Below, in pieces: positions 19,273 to 29,607 of a stretch of DNA of 64,000 nucleotides (within the stretch, counting starts at the first letter, position 1; every line of letters starts with the position of its first letter). A model generated the notes under the pieces. That model was not told the DNA's origin and searched no databases. It was given only the letters and a program-made list of their open reading frames with translations. The translations under genes were made by a program, and so were the position numbers. Source of the stretch: Alphaproteobacteria bacterium (lineage in GTDB: Bacteria; Pseudomonadota; Alphaproteobacteria; Rickettsiales; SXRF01); the NCBI GenBank assembly GCA_020049775.1, contig JAGVLO010000003.1, forward strand, positions 186,001 to 250,000, given 5' to 3'.

Positions 19273-20023
19273 CCGGAAGCCGTGCAAAAAACGGGTCGGT
19301 GATAATAGTCGAAAGGCAGGATAAAAACCACAGCGGCAAGTAAAGCGCGAGCGGGAAGGCAATGCGCGATTTGTTACGCGCCAGCCCGCTCATCATGAGC
19401 AGCGCCGCCTTGTCGGCATCCATAATAAAGGGCATGCGGAAATCATTGACCTCGGTCATCGGCGTGTGGATATAGCCCGGGCAGATGACGCTGACCTTTA
19501 CACCGTGTTTGCCCAGCCAGCCGCGCAATGCCTCGCCGTAACCGCGCACGCAGATTTTGCTGGCGCTGTAAGCGGGGCAGCTGGGCAGCCCGCGTATGCC
19601 TGCCAGTGACGACATGACGGCAATCTGGCCGCTTTTGCGCGCCACCATGCGCGGAATCAGAGGCTGTACTGTGTTGATGACACCGTCGATATTGGTGGCA
19701 AAAATCTGGCGTACCTGCTCGGCGGATTCCATGCCGCCGCCCGTGCCTGCAGAGATACCTGCATTGGCAATCACGAGGTCGATGGGGGTTTTCGTATCAA
19801 TGTCTTCCAGCCAGCGCTGCATATTATCCTTGTCGGTGACATCGAGGATGCGTGTATGCACTACCGCCTGTTTCTTGCGGCAGCTGTTCGCTATTTCCTC
19901 AAGCCGTGCAGGGTGACGGCCCTGAAGGTATAAATGCACGCTGGGGGCGGCATAACGCCTTGCCAAAGCAGCGCCAATACCGCTGCTTGCTCCTGTAATT
20001 ACAATATTTTGTGGATTTTTCAT
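19208..20023 (-). CDS. SDR family oxidoreductase
   Basis: NIVITGASSGIGAALARRYA; VIANAGISAGTGGG; MSSLAGIRGLPSCPAYSASKICVRGYGEALR. Confidence 0.93.
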   Translation of the reverse strand: MKNPQNIVITGASSGIGAALARRYAAPSVHLYLQGRHPARLEEIANSCRKKQAVVHTRILDVTDKDNMQRWLEDIDTKTPIDLVIANAGISAGTGGGMESAEQVRQIFATNIDGVINTVQPLIPRMVARKSGQIAVMSSLAGIRGLPSCPAYSASKICVRGYGEALRGWLGKHGVKVSVICPGYIHTPMTEVNDFRMPFIMDADKAALLMMSGLARNKSRIAFPLALYLPLWFLSCLSTIITDPFFARLPAKPSAPQTPASQTPPKAGEGA

Positions 20024-20108
20024 AGAAAAGTAACCAATTATTAGTCATACTGGTAAGTAATTCATCACTTCAGTAGCAAATGACAATCAAAATTAACAGC
20101 AGGAAATC

Positions 20109-20663
20109 ATGAATAGTCCCAAGTCTTTATGCGTCTTTTGTGGCGCGTCCAATAGTGTTGACAAAAAATTCCTCGATATCGGTGCAGAATTCGGAACGAT
20201 GCTGGCGAAAAGGGACATCACCCTTGTGTATGGCGGTGGCGATTGCGGCGTAATGGGCGCTATTGCCAATTCCACCATGAAAACCGGCGGACATGTGACC
20301 GGCGTGTTTCCTGTCAGCTTACGCAATATCGAAAACGAGCATCAGTCGCTCACTGAAATCATCATCGTGAACACCATGCATGAACGCAAGCAGTGCATGT
20401 TCGAGCGCTCGGATGCGTTTATTATATTCCCCGGCGGCTTTGGTACCATGGACGAGATGTTCGAAATCCTGACATGGAAACAGCTACTGCTGCACAACAA
20501 GCCGATTGTGATTTTCAACTACCAGCATTACTGGGATCCGCTGATCGCGCTGATGCACAGCATCATCGAAAACCGTTTTGCCAAGCCAGAAACCGCCAGC
20601 TTCTTCCATGTGGTGACCGAGCTGGAACAGATTATCGATGTGCTTGAGGGCGATAATACCTAA
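20109..20663 (+). CDS. LOG family protein (TIGR00730-type, cytokinin riboside 5'-monophosphate phosphoribohydrolase-like)
   Basis: FCGASNSVDKKF; LVYGGGDCGVMGAIANSTMKTGGHVTGVFP; ERSDAFIIFPGGFGTMDEMFEILTWKQL. Confidence 0.95.
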   Translation: MNSPKSLCVFCGASNSVDKKFLDIGAEFGTMLAKRDITLVYGGGDCGVMGAIANSTMKTGGHVTGVFPVSLRNIENEHQSLTEIIIVNTMHERKQCMFERSDAFIIFPGGFGTMDEMFEILTWKQLLLHNKPIVIFNYQHYWDPLIALMHSIIENRFAKPETASFFHVVTELEQIIDVLEGDNT

Positions 20664-21328
20664 AACAGCTTGATCGCAACGCTCAGTCCCTCCTGCGTCG
20701 GCAGGATGGTGGACATATAGTGTTTGGCATCGGCCAGCCTTTCATTGAAGCGGCGCATTTCTTTCCATGTGGTGGGGGCAACGCCCTCAGGCGGTGAATC
20801 CTGCCAGACGGCGCCGAACAGGAACGTATTATCGGCCACAATCAGCCCGCCCTTGCGCACATGTGTTTCCGCCCAGTCAAGATAATGGTTATAGCTGATT
20901 TTATCGGCATCGATGAACACCATGTCCAGCGGTGTTTTCTTGAAATCGGGATTGGCGGAAAGCCTCGGCAGCAATTCCCGCGCGTCGCCCTCGAGCATGG
21001 TGATTTTATGTTTTACCTCTGATTTTGAAAAAGACTCACGCGCCATGGCGATATGCTGCGGTTCCTTGTTCAGCGTGGTGATATGCCCGCCTTCCGGCAG
21101 GGCGCGCGCCATCCACAGGGTGGAATAACCCGCCAGTGTGCCGATTTCGACAATGGTGCGTATCTCTCTGAGCGCTATCAGCAATTGCAGCAGCTTGCCC
21201 TCGTCGGCGCCGATATGAATGTCCATATTGATGGACTTCAGGCGGTTATCAATACCCTCCAGCAAGCTGTCTTGCGCGGCGTAGAGGCTACGGATATAGT
21301 GGGTGGCAGGAGTGGGTTGCCGTGACAT
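20660..21328 (-). CDS. O-methyltransferase (class I SAM-dependent, CCoAOMT-like)
   Basis: IVEIGTLAGYSTLWMARALPEGGHITTLNKEP; DMVFIDADKISYNHYLDWA; GGLIVADNTFLFGAV. Start taken at MSRQPTPATH. Confidence 0.92.
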   Translation of the reverse strand: MSRQPTPATHYIRSLYAAQDSLLEGIDNRLKSINMDIHIGADEGKLLQLLIALREIRTIVEIGTLAGYSTLWMARALPEGGHITTLNKEPQHIAMARESFSKSEVKHKITMLEGDARELLPRLSANPDFKKTPLDMVFIDADKISYNHYLDWAETHVRKGGLIVADNTFLFGAVWQDSPPEGVAPTTWKEMRRFNERLADAKHYMSTILPTQEGLSVAIKLF

Positions 21329-21385
21329 GGCGGGTACCTCGCATAATAATTTTTTGTTATCATAACCTATATTTGAGAGCTGCCA

Positions 21386-23176
21386 ATGGCTGTTGCATAT
21401 ACCGCAGAAGCGCCAAGTATTTCGCTGACCGGACGCCCGTGGATACTGCGCGAGGCCGATGACCGGCAGGTGCTGGCCATGGTGCAGAAGCACGGCCTGC
21501 CGGAGATGCTCTCGCGCATATTGGTAGCGCGCGGCGTCGGGCTGGAGGAGGTGGAGGATTTCATGAATCCCAGCCTGAAAGCATTGATGCCTGACCCATC
21601 GCACCTGCTGGATATGGACGCGGCAAGTGCGCGTGTGGCGCAAGCGGTAATGGCGGGCGAGCGCATGGCCATATTCGGTGATTATGATGTGGACGGCGCG
21701 ACGTCTTCGGCGCTGCTGGTGCATTTCATGCGGGCGCTGGGGGGGGAGCCGATAGTCTATATTCCTGACCGCATGAAGGAAGGCTATGGTCCGAATACAG
21801 CGGCGCTGCTTTCATTGAAAGAGCGCGGTGCGTCGCTGGTGATTACGGTGGATTGCGGCACGCTGTCGTTTGAGCCGCTGGAGGCTGCGCATCAGGCGGG
21901 GGTGGACGTGATTGTAATCGACCACCATCAGGGCGAGGCGAGGCTGCCCAAGGCCTATGCTGTGGTTAACCCCAACCGGCTGGACGAAAGCTCGCCGCAT
22001 CGCCACCTTGCTGCCGTGGGGGTGAGTTTTTTGCTGGCGGTGGCGGTCAATCGCTGTTTACGCGCGCAGGGCTGGTTCGAGGGAAAGCGCGAACCGGATT
22101 TGCGCCAGTGGCTGGATATTGTGGCACTGGGTACGGTGTGCGACGTGGTGCCGCTGGTGGGCGTCAACCGCGCGCTGGTGGCGCAGGGCCTGAAAGTGAT
22201 GGCGGGGCGTGGCAATCTCGGCATGCGTACCATGCTGGACATGGCCAAGATTGATGACCGGCCGGGTGTGTACCATGCCGGTTTTGTGCTGGGGCCGCGT
22301 ATCAATGCCGGTGGCCGCGTGGGTAAATCAGACCTTGGCGTGCGGCTGCTGACGTCGCAGGATGAAACAGAAGCGCAAGGTCTTGCCAAAGAGTTGGAAC
22401 AATATAATGCCGAGCGCAAGGCTATTGAAGCCGCCGTTCTGGAAGAGGCACAACTACAGGCCGAACGGCTGGATGAAGGCAGCCCGATGATACTGGTCAG
22501 TGGGCAGGGTTGGCACCCGGGGGTAATTGGCATTGTAGCGGGCAGGCTCAAGGAGCGCTTCCACAAGCCGGTGGCGGTGCTGGGGGTTGAAGGAGGCATC
22601 GGCAAGGCGTCGGCACGCTCGGTCACGGGATTTGATTTTGGCGCTGCCGTGATTGCGGCACGGGATATGGGCCTGCTGCTGGCGGGTGGCGGCCATGCCA
22701 TGGCGGCGGGTTTTAGCGTGGAAGAGGACAAAATTCCTGCGCTTGCCGAGTTCCTGTCAACACGGGTGCGCGCGCAAGTGAAGGATACGGTTGCGCAGAA
22801 ACGCCTGTTCCTTGATTGTATGCTGGGTGTTTCCGGCGCGACAGCGGAACTGGTGGAACAGATGGAACGGCTGGGGCCGTTCGGCCAAGCCAATCCGAAT
22901 ATACGTGTGGTTATTCAAAATGTTGTAAACCTAAAACCGGACGTGGTCGGGCAAGACCATATACGTACCCTGCTGGTGGATCGCCTTAGCAATGCACGGC
23001 TTTCGGCTATTTCTTTCCGCTGCGTTGGTACAAGCCTTGGCGAGGCGCTGCTTTCTACGCGCGGACAGGTGCTTGATGTGGCTGGACAATTGCGGCTTCA
23101 GGACTGGAACGGCAAGCAGAGCCTTAGTTTCCAGATTGATGACATTGCCCGCACATCCATGCAGCCGGAAGGTTAA
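21386..23176 (+). CDS. recJ: single-stranded-DNA-specific exonuclease RecJ
   Basis: FGDYDVDGATSSALLVHFMRALG; VIVIDHHQGE; GPRINAGGRVGKSDLGVRLL; GQGWHPGVIGIVAGRLKERF. Confidence 0.96.
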   Translation: MAVAYTAEAPSISLTGRPWILREADDRQVLAMVQKHGLPEMLSRILVARGVGLEEVEDFMNPSLKALMPDPSHLLDMDAASARVAQAVMAGERMAIFGDYDVDGATSSALLVHFMRALGGEPIVYIPDRMKEGYGPNTAALLSLKERGASLVITVDCGTLSFEPLEAAHQAGVDVIVIDHHQGEARLPKAYAVVNPNRLDESSPHRHLAAVGVSFLLAVAVNRCLRAQGWFEGKREPDLRQWLDIVALGTVCDVVPLVGVNRALVAQGLKVMAGRGNLGMRTMLDMAKIDDRPGVYHAGFVLGPRINAGGRVGKSDLGVRLLTSQDETEAQGLAKELEQYNAERKAIEAAVLEEAQLQAERLDEGSPMILVSGQGWHPGVIGIVAGRLKERFHKPVAVLGVEGGIGKASARSVTGFDFGAAVIAARDMGLLLAGGGHAMAAGFSVEEDKIPALAEFLSTRVRAQVKDTVAQKRLFLDCMLGVSGATAELVEQMERLGPFGQANPNIRVVIQNVVNLKPDVVGQDHIRTLLVDRLSNARLSAISFRCVGTSLGEALLSTRGQVLDVAGQLRLQDWNGKQSLSFQIDDIARTSMQPEG

Positions 23177-23283
23177 TAATTCACGTGTTATTTTTGCCCA
23201 TTATTTTTGGGTTATGTTTTTTGGCGATTGGTGCTAAACACAACGTTCTGTAAAATATTCTAACCATTGCATAAAGGGCAAAA

Positions 23284-24147
23284 GTGGCGTCAGCACTCGT
23301 CATTGCATTGCGCAAGTTCAAGCGGCCAAGCATTATTCCCGGCTTTGGCCTGACCCTTGGCTTCACCCTCTTCTATCTGGCGGTTGTCGTTATCATCCCG
23401 CTATCCGGCCTGTTTATCAAAACGGCGACCCTGAACCTTGACCAGTTCTGGGAAGCGGTAGCCAGCGAGCGCGTGATGCATGCCTACCGTATCAGTTTCG
23501 GTTTGTCGTTTCTGGCAGCCCTTATCAATTGTTTTTTCGGCCTGATTCTGGCGTGGATACTGGCGCGCTACACCTTCCCGTTCAAGAAGCTGGTGGACGC
23601 CATGGTTGATTTACCGTTCGCGCTGCCGACGGCGGTGGCGGGTATTGCACTGACCGCGCTTTATGCGCCGCAGGGGTGGCTGGGGCAGTATCTGGTGCCG
23701 ATGGGTATCAAGGTGGCCTTTACGCCGCTGGGTATATTGATGGCGCTGGTATTCGTTGGCTTGCCGTTTGTGGTGCGCACGGTGCAGCCCATCCTGCAGG
23801 ATACCGATCGCGAAATCGAGGAAGCTGCCATGAGCCTTGGCGCCACGCGCTGGCAGACTTTCTGGAAAGTGATTTTCCCCAGCATTATACCGGCTTTGCT
23901 GACCGGCTTTGCCATGTCGTTTGCACGCGGGCTGGGCGAATATGGCTCGGTGATTTTCATTGCCGGTAATATACCCAAAGTGTCGGAAATTGTGCCGCTG
24001 GTGATTGTCACCAAGCTGGAGCAGTATGACTATGCTGGTGCCACGGCCATTGCCTGTGTAATGCTGGTAGCATCATTCATTTTGCTTTTTATCATCAACC
24101 TGCTGCAATCATGGGCGGGTACCAGATCAGCGAAGGATACGGATTAA
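23284..24147 (+). CDS. cysT: sulfate ABC transporter permease CysT
   Basis: Permease with MDLPFALPTAVAGIALTALYAPQGWLG; EEAAMSLGATRWQTFWKVIFPSIIPALLTGFAMSFARGLGEYGSVIFIAGN; followed by cysW and cysA. GTG start. Confidence 0.93.
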   Translation: MASALVIALRKFKRPSIIPGFGLTLGFTLFYLAVVVIIPLSGLFIKTATLNLDQFWEAVASERVMHAYRISFGLSFLAALINCFFGLILAWILARYTFPFKKLVDAMVDLPFALPTAVAGIALTALYAPQGWLGQYLVPMGIKVAFTPLGILMALVFVGLPFVVRTVQPILQDTDREIEEAAMSLGATRWQTFWKVIFPSIIPALLTGFAMSFARGLGEYGSVIFIAGNIPKVSEIVPLVIVTKLEQYDYAGATAIACVMLVASFILLFIINLLQSWAGTRSAKDTD

Positions 24148-24151
24148 CGCT

Positions 24152-25000
24152 ATGGCAAAGCAAGCTATGCAAAGCCCATCGCCCACCAGTGAGCCGTTCT
24201 GGATACGCGCGCTGCTGATGAGTCTTGGCCTGAGCTTCATGGCCGTGCTTGTGCTGTTGCCGATGGCAGCGGTGTTTGCCGAGGCGTTTCGCGATGGCTG
24301 GCAGGCCTACACCGATGCGCTGGTGCAGGAATATGCGGTCTCTGCCATCAAGCTGACGCTGCTGGTAGCGGCTATTGCCGTGCCGCTCAATGTTGTGTTT
24401 GGTGTGGCGGCGTCATGGGCGATTGCCAAATTCGAGTTCAAGGGCAAGCGCCTGCTACTCACTTTCATCGATCTTCCATTTTCCGTATCACCTGTGATTT
24501 CCGGCGTGATTTATGTGTTGTTGTTTGGCTCGCACAGCTTGCTGGGCGAGTGGCTGGCGGAAAATGACATACAGATAGTGTTTGCCGTGCCGGGTATAGT
24601 GATAGCCACTATTTTCGTGACCTTTCCGTTTGTCGCACGCGAACTTATACCGCTGATGGAAGAGCAGGGCAGTGAAGAAGAAGAGGCCGCCATCATGCTT
24701 GGCGCTAGCGGTTTTCGTACATTCATGACTGTCACATTGCCTAATATCAAATGGGGTCTGCTGTATGGCGTGCTACTCTGTAACGCGCGCGCCATGGGCG
24801 AATTTGGCGCTGTATCAGTGGTTTCCGGCCATATACGCGGCCAGACGAATACCATTCCACTGCATGTGGAAATTTTGTATAACGAGTATAACTTTGTGGC
24901 GGCGTTTGCCGTGGCGTCGGTATTGACCATACTGGCGTTGGTGACGCTCTTGCTCAAGTGCCTGATTGAATTTAGATTTGCCCCGGAGATGAAGGGATAA
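24152..25000 (+). CDS. cysW: sulfate ABC transporter permease CysW
   Basis: [90 protein letters not shown]. Confidence 0.94.
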   Translation: MAKQAMQSPSPTSEPFWIRALLMSLGLSFMAVLVLLPMAAVFAEAFRDGWQAYTDALVQEYAVSAIKLTLLVAAIAVPLNVVFGVAASWAIAKFEFKGKRLLLTFIDLPFSVSPVISGVIYVLLFGSHSLLGEWLAENDIQIVFAVPGIVIATIFVTFPFVARELIPLMEEQGSEEEEAAIMLGASGFRTFMTVTLPNIKWGLLYGVLLCNARAMGEFGAVSVVSGHIRGQTNTIPLHVEILYNEYNFVAAFAVASVLTILALVTLLLKCLIEFRFAPEMKG

Positions 25001-25001
25001 C

Positions 25002-26228
25002 ATGACGATTGAAGTAAAAAACTTGCGCAAGAGCTTTGGCGATTTTAATGCGCTTAATGACGTAAACCTCAAAGTCAATGACGGTGAGCTGGTAGCGCTG
25101 CTTGGGCCATCGGGTTCTGGTAAGACGACACTGCTGCGCATTATTGCCGGCCTTGAATTTCCTGATGCGGGGCAGGTGCTGATTGACGGCAAGGAAGCAA
25201 CCGAGAAGCATGTGCAGGAACGTCATGTCGGGTTCGTGTTCCAGCATTACGCGCTGTTCCGCCACATGACGGTGTTTGACAATGTCGCCTTTGGCCTGCG
25301 CGTGCGCCCTGCGCATGTGCGCCATTCCAAAGCTGAAATTTATGACCGCGTGATGTCGTTGCTGAAACTGGTGCATCTTGATAAATTCTACGATCGCTAC
25401 CCTTCCCAGCTTTCCGGCGGGCAAAGGCAGCGTGTGGCGCTGGCGCGTTCACTGGCAGTCGAGCCGAAACTACTGCTGCTCGACGAGCCGTTTGGCGCAC
25501 TCGATGCCAAGGTGCGCAAGGAACTGCGCCGCTGGCTTCGCCGCTTGCATGACGATATTCACATCACCAGCATCTTCGTGACACATGATCAGGAAGAGGC
25601 GATGGAAGTGTCTGACCGCGTGGTGGTGATGAACCATGGAAAAATCGAGCAGGTGGGAACGCCGGAAGAAGTGTATCACCAGCCCAGCAACGGCTTTGTT
25701 TATGACTTTCTTGGCAACTATAACGAGTTCTTCGGATGGAAAGACGATAACGGCACCGTGCATCTGGCCGAGGATGACTTATGGGAATCCCAGCAATCAG
25801 CGGCTGTTGCTATCCCTGAGACAGGAAAAGCCCATTGGCTGAACCGCTATCCGGAACTGGTGGGGGCGATACGCAAGGTCGTTCCCGGTTTCCCGCTGCC
25901 TGCGGCGGGAGGAAATATTGCTATCAGCAACGCTCGCAGGACACGTGCGCAGATGCGCTCCCTGCTTGCCGAGCGTGGTATTCCGGTGCGTGTGTTCGCC
26001 CGCCCGCACGAAATGTATGTGACCAAAATTCCGGACGAGGAAAACGAATATATACCGGTAGAGGTGATTCACTTAAATCCGGCAGGGCCGTTGGCTAAAA
26101 TCGAGCTGCAGCGCAAAAACGGCTCTATCCTGCAGGCGGAAGTGCCCAAGACCATTATTGACTCGCTTAATATACGCCGCCATGATCAGGTGTTCGTGCG
26201 GCCCAAAAACACACGGGTATTCGAGTGA
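25002..26228 (+). CDS. cysA: sulfate ABC transporter ATP-binding protein CysA
   Basis: Walker [26 protein letters not shown], Walker [14 protein letters not shown]-terminal TOBE-like region. Confidence 0.94.
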   Translation: MTIEVKNLRKSFGDFNALNDVNLKVNDGELVALLGPSGSGKTTLLRIIAGLEFPDAGQVLIDGKEATEKHVQERHVGFVFQHYALFRHMTVFDNVAFGLRVRPAHVRHSKAEIYDRVMSLLKLVHLDKFYDRYPSQLSGGQRQRVALARSLAVEPKLLLLDEPFGALDAKVRKELRRWLRRLHDDIHITSIFVTHDQEEAMEVSDRVVVMNHGKIEQVGTPEEVYHQPSNGFVYDFLGNYNEFFGWKDDNGTVHLAEDDLWESQQSAAVAIPETGKAHWLNRYPELVGAIRKVVPGFPLPAAGGNIAISNARRTRAQMRSLLAERGIPVRVFARPHEMYVTKIPDEENEYIPVEVIHLNPAGPLAKIELQRKNGSILQAEVPKTIIDSLNIRRHDQVFVRPKNTRVFE

Positions 26229-26833
26229 AGTTCAGCAAAAAGGACATTCCCAACTACCTGACGTATTTCCGTATTGCGGTTATTCCTGCGTTAGTGCTGG
26301 TGTTTCCGTGGTCGTACAAATTGCCGGCACTGTTATTTGCTGTGGCCAGCATCACTGACTGGCTGGACGGCTATGTCGCGCGCATCTGGCAGGCGCAGTC
26401 GAATATCGGCCGTTTCCTTGACCCGATTGCCGACAAGCTGCTGGTGGCGACAGCCCTTATGCTGCTGGTGCAGGCGGACCGTGCAGATTTGCTACCTGCA
26501 ATTGCAATTGTCTGCCGCGAGATTCTGGTTTCCGGCTTGCGCGAGTTCCTTGCCGAAATCCGTATCGGCCTGCCTGTTTCTAAATTGTCGAAATTCAAGA
26601 CGGCAGCGCAGATGGGCGCTATTTTCTTCCTGCTGCTGGGCAAGGGCGGCCCCGAATGGCTACATAGCGACATACTGGGCAGCGTATTGCTATGGATTGC
26701 GGCGCTGCTGACGCTGGTGACCGGCTATGCCTATGTCAAGACAGGCCTGCTGCACATAGCAGGCGAAGACAAGCCAGCACCGGAAAAAACACCGTCAAAC
26801 GTAACTCCTGAAGATTACGCTGCTAGCGAATAG
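26225..26833 (+). CDS. pgsA: CDP-diacylglycerol-glycerol-3-phosphate 3-phosphatidyltransferase
   Basis: [51 protein letters not shown] (CDP-alcohol phosphotransferase motif). Confidence 0.95.
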   Translation: MKFSKKDIPNYLTYFRIAVIPALVLVFPWSYKLPALLFAVASITDWLDGYVARIWQAQSNIGRFLDPIADKLLVATALMLLVQADRADLLPAIAIVCREILVSGLREFLAEIRIGLPVSKLSKFKTAAQMGAIFFLLLGKGGPEWLHSDILGSVLLWIAALLTLVTGYAYVKTGLLHIAGEDKPAPEKTPSNVTPEDYAASE

Positions 26834-26838
26834 ACTGC

Positions 26839-27726
26839 TTACGCTGCCATTTGTGCGGACGTGACCAGTGCGCTGTAATCGGTCATCAGCTGCTTGGTAA
26901 TCGGGCCGACAGGGAATTTCTGGTCGCCGATTTGCCCGATGGGAGTTACTTCGGCAGCGCTTCCGGTCAGGAAGGTTTCGCTGGCGTTTTTCATCTCCTC
27001 GGGCATGATGTGGCGCTCTACCACCTTAATGCCCCGTTTGCGAGCCAGATCCATCACTGTGCGGCGGGTGATGCCGTCCAGAAAGCAATCCGGTGTCGGG
27101 GTGTGCAATTCGCCGTTATAGACAAAAAACAAGTTGGCACCGGTGGCTTCGGCGATATAACCACGATAGTCGAGCATCACGGCGTCGTTGAAGCCCTCCG
27201 ATTCGGCTTTATGCTTGCTTAAGGTGCAGATCATGTAGAGGCCCGCCGCTTTGCTGGCGAAAGGCGCCATGTTCGGGGCGGGGCGTGTCCACTGCGACAT
27301 CTGGAGCTTTACGCCGCGCTCCACCACTTCCTTATTGAACATGGCTGGCCAGTCCCATGCGGCGATAGCCACATGGATTTTGCTTTTCTGTGCGGCGACC
27401 GCCATCATCTCGGAGCCGCGCCATGCGACGGGGCGGAAATAGCCGTTGACGATGTTGTTCTTCCTCAGCACTTCCTCTTTGGCTTTGATGATCTCGTCAA
27501 TGCTATAGGGAACCTTGAAACCCAGCAGCTCACCGGATTTATGAAAGCGCTCGGCATGTTCGCGCGATTTGAAAATGCGGCCGTTATAGGCGCGTTCGCC
27601 TTCGAACACGCAGGAACCGTAGTGCAGGCCGTGGGTGAGTACATGGATTTTCGCATCGCGCCAGGGGATGATTTTACCGTCCATCCATATAAAACCGTCG
27701 CGGTCGTCAAAAGGTATCAAAGACAT
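26839..27726 (-). CDS. ilvE: branched-chain amino acid aminotransferase
   Basis: GLHYGSCVFEGERAYNGRIFKSREHAERFHKSGELLGFKVPYS; EATGANLFFV; DGITRRTVMDLA; GSAAEVTPIGQI. Confidence 0.95.
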   Translation of the reverse strand: MSLIPFDDRDGFIWMDGKIIPWRDAKIHVLTHGLHYGSCVFEGERAYNGRIFKSREHAERFHKSGELLGFKVPYSIDEIIKAKEEVLRKNNIVNGYFRPVAWRGSEMMAVAAQKSKIHVAIAAWDWPAMFNKEVVERGVKLQMSQWTRPAPNMAPFASKAAGLYMICTLSKHKAESEGFNDAVMLDYRGYIAEATGANLFFVYNGELHTPTPDCFLDGITRRTVMDLARKRGIKVVERHIMPEEMKNASETFLTGSAAEVTPIGQIGDQKFPVGPITKQLMTDYSALVTSAQMAA

Positions 27727-27753
27727 GAATTTATTCCTGCTTTCTAGCTGGCC

Positions 27754-28545
27754 TTATGCTTCCAGTACGATTGCAGAGACCTGACGGCCATACACAGGTT
27801 CTGCACGCAGGCAGGCCCGCCGGTAGCTGAAAAAGTCCCCCTCTTCACGGCAGGTGTCGCGAGCAAGCACATTTACCTGAGAAATACCCGCTTTGGCAAG
27901 ACGGTTTTCAGCGTAGGATTTGAGGTCAAACATATAGTGGTTTGCGCGTTCGCCATCCATAAAATAATCTCTGTTTTCAAAACCTTCAGAGATGAAGCGG
28001 TCGCGGAACTCGGCGCCCACCTCGTAGGATTCCTGCGCTATAGCCGGCCCAAGAGTAGCAAAAATATCCTGCCGTCTTGCGCCAAGGCCCACCATGGCAT
28101 CAATGGTAGCCTCCATCACGCCGCTGATAGCACCTTTCCAGCCTGCGTGCGCTGCCCCGATAACGCTGCCTCTGCTATCAGCGAATAATATTGGCAGGCA
28201 ATCGGCGGTCAGTATGCCAAGGATAATGCCGGGTGTTCTGGTGACCAGCGCGTCGGCTTCCGGCGCGTCGCGCCATGCCCATGCGTGATCCAGCACCACA
28301 GCGCGCGGGCTGTGAATCTGGTAGGCGGTGCATAATGCATCGCTGTTTTGACCCAGTGCCGCTGCGACGCGTGCGCGGTTTTCTGCGACGATTTCGACAT
28401 CATCGCCTGAACCGAATCCGCAATTAAGCGAGCTGTACAGGCCACTGCTGACGCCGCCCTTGCGTGTGAAAAAACCGTGGCGCACGCCGCTGCATGCGGC
28501 GAGCGTGGGGCAGGTGATTTCATAAGAGTCCTGTACAATCTGCAT
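27754..28545 (-). CDS. pgeF: laccase-domain / purine nucleoside phosphorylase YfiH family
   Basis: GVRHGFFTRKGGVSSGLYSSLNCGFGSGDD; LTADCLPILFAD; GAAHAGWKGAISGV; GPAIAQESYEVG. Confidence 0.93.
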   Translation of the reverse strand: MQIVQDSYEITCPTLAACSGVRHGFFTRKGGVSSGLYSSLNCGFGSGDDVEIVAENRARVAAALGQNSDALCTAYQIHSPRAVVLDHAWAWRDAPEADALVTRTPGIILGILTADCLPILFADSRGSVIGAAHAGWKGAISGVMEATIDAMVGLGARRQDIFATLGPAIAQESYEVGAEFRDRFISEGFENRDYFMDGERANHYMFDLKSYAENRLAKAGISQVNVLARDTCREEGDFFSYRRACLRAEPVYGRQVSAIVLEA

Positions 28546-29607
28546 TTAAAATCCGTCTGGATGCGGGTGGTCAGGATGGGCAACGCATAATGCCTTGAAC
28601 AAGTCACCCATCGCATCGGGTGATGTTAGCCGTTCCAGCCCTGAAATCATAGCGGATTTCTGCGCAACGGTCGCATCCTTGCATAGAGCCTTCAGGCGCA
28701 GGTCGGCACCCAGCCTCTCGAGGAACCTGCCCTGCGGTGCAACGGGAAAACGGATAGCGCCTTTTGTCACCGCTGCATTCGCCAGTGCATCAAAATCGAC
28801 ATGGGCGCTTAGATCGGCAGCGCCCGGCGCTTCCAGCACGGGGTGGAAACTATGCGCCTTTACCGCTTGCAGGGTGTCAGCGCACGTGCCGCCCGTATAA
28901 CCGTAATCAATAATCAGTGCCGCGCCGCCGCGCTCTTTCAGGCGCGTTCCTATCATATGCATGACCTGTATGGAAGGCTCGCTATATTCATAGATGTTTT
29001 CTGACACCGGCAGTTTTTTCAGCGCTGCAGGCGGTTTGGCTGCTACCATGGTGAAGGCGAGTTTTCCTTCCTTATCCAGCGTTATCATGCGTTCCTGCCA
29101 GCCTTTTTTCGTATGCACATACTGGCGTATGGGCAGTGCGTCAAAAAATTCATTTGCTACCAGCAGTAATGGCCGGTCGGGTACGGTGTCCAGCCCGTCA
29201 TGCCAGTGCAGGCTGAGATGTGCGCCTGCCAGCGTACTCCATTGTTTTTGTTTCAGCGTCGGGCTGGTTTCCACCATATGCACGGAGATTGCGTCATGGA
29301 AATCGGGAATCTTGCGTGTGGCGCGCAATATGTCGGCCATCAGCGTGCCGTGGCCGGGGCCGAGTTCCACCAGCGCCATGCCGGAATTGCCTGCTATTTC
29401 CCATTGCATGGCCATCCATGCGCCAATCAGCTCGCCGAATATCTGGCTGATTTCCGGCGCGGTGGTGAAGTCACCTTTTGCGCCCAGCGGGTCGTTGCGT
29501 GTGTAATAGCCATAGTCAGGGTGTTGCAGTGCCAGCTGCATATAGTCAGCAACAGTGATGGGTCCGTGCTTTTTTATCTGCTGCTGTATCAGGGCAGACA
29601 GGCTCAT
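28546..29607 (-). CDS. SAM-dependent methyltransferase (MidA/NDUFAF7 family)
   Basis: GPITVADYMQLALQHPDYGYYTRNDPLGAKGDFTTAPEISQIFGELIGAWM; VELGPGHGTLMADILR. Confidence 0.92.
   Translation of the reverse strand: MSLSALIQQQIKKHGPITVADYMQLALQHPDYGYYTRNDPLGAKGDFTTAPEISQIFGELIGAWMAMQWEIAGNSGMALVELGPGHGTLMADILRATRKIPDFHDAISVHMVETSPTLKQKQWSTLAGAHLSLHWHDGLDTVPDRPLLLVANEFFDALPIRQYVHTKKGWQERMITLDKEGKLAFTMVAAKPPAALKKLPVSENIYEYSEPSIQVMHMIGTRLKERGGAALIIDYGYTGGTCADTLQAVKAHSFHPVLEAPGAADLSAHVDFDALANAAVTKGAIRFPVAPQGRFLERLGADLRLKALCKDATVAQKSAMISGLERLTSPDAMGDLFKALCVAHPDHPHPDGF

Noticed and set aside
20660-21724. Long 354-aa version of the O-methyltransferase ORF
   Set aside because: The first ~130 aa are read through the recJ 5' region and look like low-quality antisense translation; start at 21328 fits the family.
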